From: Acetobacter sp. UBA5411
Lineage (GTDB): Bacteria > Pseudomonadota > Alphaproteobacteria > Acetobacterales > Acetobacteraceae
NCBI RefSeq assembly: GCF_002409645.1
Contig: NZ_DHNR01000019.1
Span: 196,525-228,808, forward strand
Reading direction: 5' to 3'
DNA: 32,284 nucleotides
The number at the start of each line of letters is the position of its first letter. Position 1 is the stretch's first letter. The notes beneath the pieces were generated by a model that was not told the DNA's origin, searched no databases, and saw only the letters and a list, made by a program, of their open reading frames with translations. Positions 30,559 to 32,284 of the stretch are shown here, in pieces. The position numbers were made by a program, and so were the translations under genes.

Positions 30559-32284
30559 TGCGTAAAACCACTCTGCTGGCGGCAACCATCATGTGCGGGC
30601 TGCCGTCTCTTCTTGTCCCTGTGACGGCATCATGGGCTCAGGTTCCATCCAAGAATGAAGATCCACCGGGTGAGGGAAACGGAACCAGCCGGAGCGCTTT
30701 GCCGCATCCGGGAAGCTGGTATGGCGCGCCTCCTCCAAACGCTCCTCAGGCCAGCGGTGTAAACGCGGGAAATATTCCGGACGGTCCTCCGGCTCCTCCC
30801 AGCGAGGCGACTCCCGCAGTCGAGCAGGCCAGCAGCAATCCGGCTCATGATGACTGGGCGGCTTATGGTCGGGACAGCAGCGGCACCCGCTATTCGCCGC
30901 TTGACCAGATCACCCCTGAAAATGTCAGCCAGCTGAAGCAGGCGTTTATCTATCACACCGGCAGCAAGCCCGGTCCGGGGCAGGCCAACAAATGGGCCGC
31001 CGAGACCACGCCGATCAAGGTTGGTGACGGACTCTACATGTGTTCCGCCATGAACGACATGATGCGGATTGATCCTGCCACGGGCAAGGAAGTCTGGCAC
31101 TTCAAGGCTGGCGTCAAATACGAAAGCATCCCCTACACGGCGGCCTGCAAAGGCGTGACGTATTATACGTCTTCGACCATCCCGGAGGGACAGCCCTGCC
31201 ATAATCGTATTCTCGAAGGCACGCTGGATATGCGGCTTATTGAGGTCGATGCGGAAACCGGCCAGAAGTGTGAGGGATTCGGCTATCATGGCGAAGTCAA
31301 TCTTATGAAAGGCATGGGAGAGTCGGTGCCGGGCTTCGTCTCCATTACCGCCCCCGTGCCGGTCGTGAATGGTGCTGTTGTGACCAATCAGGAAGTGCTT
31401 GACGGTCAGCGTCGCTGGGCGCCATCCGGTGTGATCCGTGGATACGATGCAGAAACAGGACGCTTTCTGTGGGCTTGGGACGTCAACCGTCCCAACGAAC
31501 ATGGTGAGCCGAAAGAGGGGGAGCATTACAGTCGTGGCACGCCGAATTCCTGGGCGGCCATGACCGGCGACAATGATCTTGGGCTGGTCTACGTGCCGAC
31601 AGGCAATGCTGCGGCCGACTATTACAGCGCCATGCGTTCTCCCGAGGAAAACGCTGTCTCCTCTTCAATCGTCGCCATCGACGTCAAGACCGGCTCACCG
31701 CGCTGGGTCTTCCAGACCGTGCACAAGGATGTCTGGGATTACGACATGGGCTCGCAGGCGACCATGATCGACATGCCGACGGCGGACGGCACTGTTCCGG
31801 CGCTCATCGTGCCGACAAAGCGTGGGCAGACATTCGTGCTGGATCGTCGCACCGGCAAGCCGATCCTGCCGGTGGAGGAGCGTCCTGCTCCGACAGCCAC
31901 GGATGTCCCGAACGATCCACGGTCCCCAACCCAGCCCTGGTCGGTTGGCATGCCGCGTCTCGGTTTTCCTGATCTCAAGGAAAGCGACATGTGGGGCATG
32001 ACGCCTATCGACCAGCTTTACTGCCGTATCCTGTTCCGCAAGTCGAAATATGAGGGTGAATTCACTGCTCCCGAGATCAGCAAGCCCTGGATTGAATATC
32101 CGGGTTACAATGGCGGCAGTGACTGGGGCAGCATGGCGTATGACGCCAAAACCGGCATCCTGATCGCCAACTGGAACAACACGCCCATGTATGACCAACT
32201 GGTCAGCCGCAAGAAGGCCGACAAGCTGGGGCTGATGCCGGTGGATGACCCCAACTACAAGCCCGGCGGCGGCGGTGCCGAAGG
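30555..32284 (+). CDS. sldA: Catalytic PQQ subunit of polyol (glycerol/sorbitol) dehydrogenase, 3' end outside window
   Basis: The frame runs 576 codons to the window edge with no stop; ATG 30555 and 30558 are both possible. A signal peptide ends near SWAQ (residue 29). A Pro/Ser/Gly-rich linker of some 65 residues leads to the dehydrogenase beginning at DDWAAYGRDSSGTRYSPL. Beta-propeller docking repeats of the AxDxxTGxxxW type recur: RIDPATGKEVW, GYDAETGRFLWAW, AIDVKTGSPRWVF and VLDRRTGKPILP. Other blocks match Gluconobacter SldA closely from memory: NKWAAETTPIKVGDGLY, EGQPCHNRILEGTLDMRL, HYSRGTPNSWAAMTGDN and KPWIEYPGYNGGSDWGSM. The enzyme oxidises glycerol, sorbitol, arabitol and other polyols in the periplasm to ketoses. 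About 160-170 residues are missing at the C-terminus, judged from family length. Confidence 0.94.
   Translation, partial: MMRKTTLLAATIMCGLPSLLVPVTASWAQVPSKNEDPPGEGNGTSRSALPHPGSWYGAPPPNAPQASGVNAGNIPDGPPAPPSEATPAVEQASSNPAHDDWAAYGRDSSGTRYSPLDQITPENVSQLKQAFIYHTGSKPGPGQANKWAAETTPIKVGDGLYMCSAMNDMMRIDPATGKEVWHFKAGVKYESIPYTAACKGVTYYTSSTIPEGQPCHNRILEGTLDMRLIEVDAETGQKCEGFGYHGEVNLMKGMGESVPGFVSITAPVPVVNGAVVTNQEVLDGQRRWAPSGVIRGYDAETGRFLWAWDVNRPNEHGEPKEGEHYSRGTPNSWAAMTGDNDLGLVYVPTGNAAADYYSAMRSPEENAVSSSIVAIDVKTGSPRWVFQTVHKDVWDYDMGSQATMIDMPTADGTVPALIVPTKRGQTFVLDRRTGKPILPVEERPAPTATDVPNDPRSPTQPWSVGMPRLGFPDLKESDMWGMTPIDQLYCRILFRKSKYEGEFTAPEISKPWIEYPGYNGGSDWGSMAYDAKTGILIANWNNTPMYDQLVSRKKADKLGLMPVDDPNYKPGGGGAE

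Noticed and set aside
30630..31526. Minus-strand open frame of 298 codons opposite sldA
   Set aside because: The plus strand encodes an unmistakable PQQ dehydrogenase here; the minus frame is its shadow.
1..32284. tRNA, rRNA, CRISPR arrays, insertion sequences
   Set aside because: Reading of the intergenic regions showed no cloverleaf with a TTC-loop pattern, no regularly spaced repeats and no transposase.

Overview
The window looks like chromosomal DNA of an acetic acid bacterium (Acetobacteraceae, Alphaproteobacteria; Acetobacter/Gluconobacter type). This rests on three things: a membrane-bound PQQ polyol dehydrogenase pair (sldB-sldA) at the right end, alphaproteobacterial gene orders (aroK/aroB-xerD-accA, and a DUF815 ATPase divergent from yajC), and moderately GC-rich coding sequence. 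The species cannot be fixed by reading alone. I saw no insertion sequence, prophage, CRISPR array, rRNA or tRNA.

Left part (1-9.9 kb). On the minus strand a DsbA-like thiol oxidoreductase is followed by a very long Smc, whose stop overlaps the start of an unknown membrane protein that runs off the window. A small secreted Gly-rich protein and a strong terminator come next. Then there is a divergent pair for EF-P beta-lysylation, epmB (-) and epmA (+). Two lipoproteins follow: one with a Gly/Trp-rich insert and one with a fasciclin (FAS1) domain.

Middle (9.9-19.5 kb). alaS, a GtrA-family membrane protein, an OmpA-family porin-like protein with a clear terminator, and a fused shikimate kinase/3-dehydroquinate synthase all lie on the minus strand. 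The ompA-aroKB gap is packed with inverted repeats. Divergent to aroKB are a small Pro/Ala-rich exported protein, xerD and accA, ending in a bidirectional terminator.

Right part (19.5-32.3 kb). A compact minus-strand operon encodes a Rieske oxygenase, a GNAT-Nudix fusion and a CinA-type protein. A DUF815 ATPase is divergent from yajC, which here lacks the usual secD/secF behind it. A three-gene operon of the DUF3649-PepSY-DUF3325 type, probably for siderophore-iron handling, has a Fur-box-like sequence in its upstream gap; that gap is shared with a divergent yfdX. Then come murJ, a small membrane protein, an unknown periplasmic protein, and sldBA, cut off by the window end.

Most of the window is core metabolism and envelope biology. 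I found no convincing wholly new defence or mobile system. The items most worth a second look are the ompA leader structures, the Gly/Trp-rich lipoprotein, the Rieske/GNAT-Nudix/CinA operon and the putative Fur-controlled PepSY operon.
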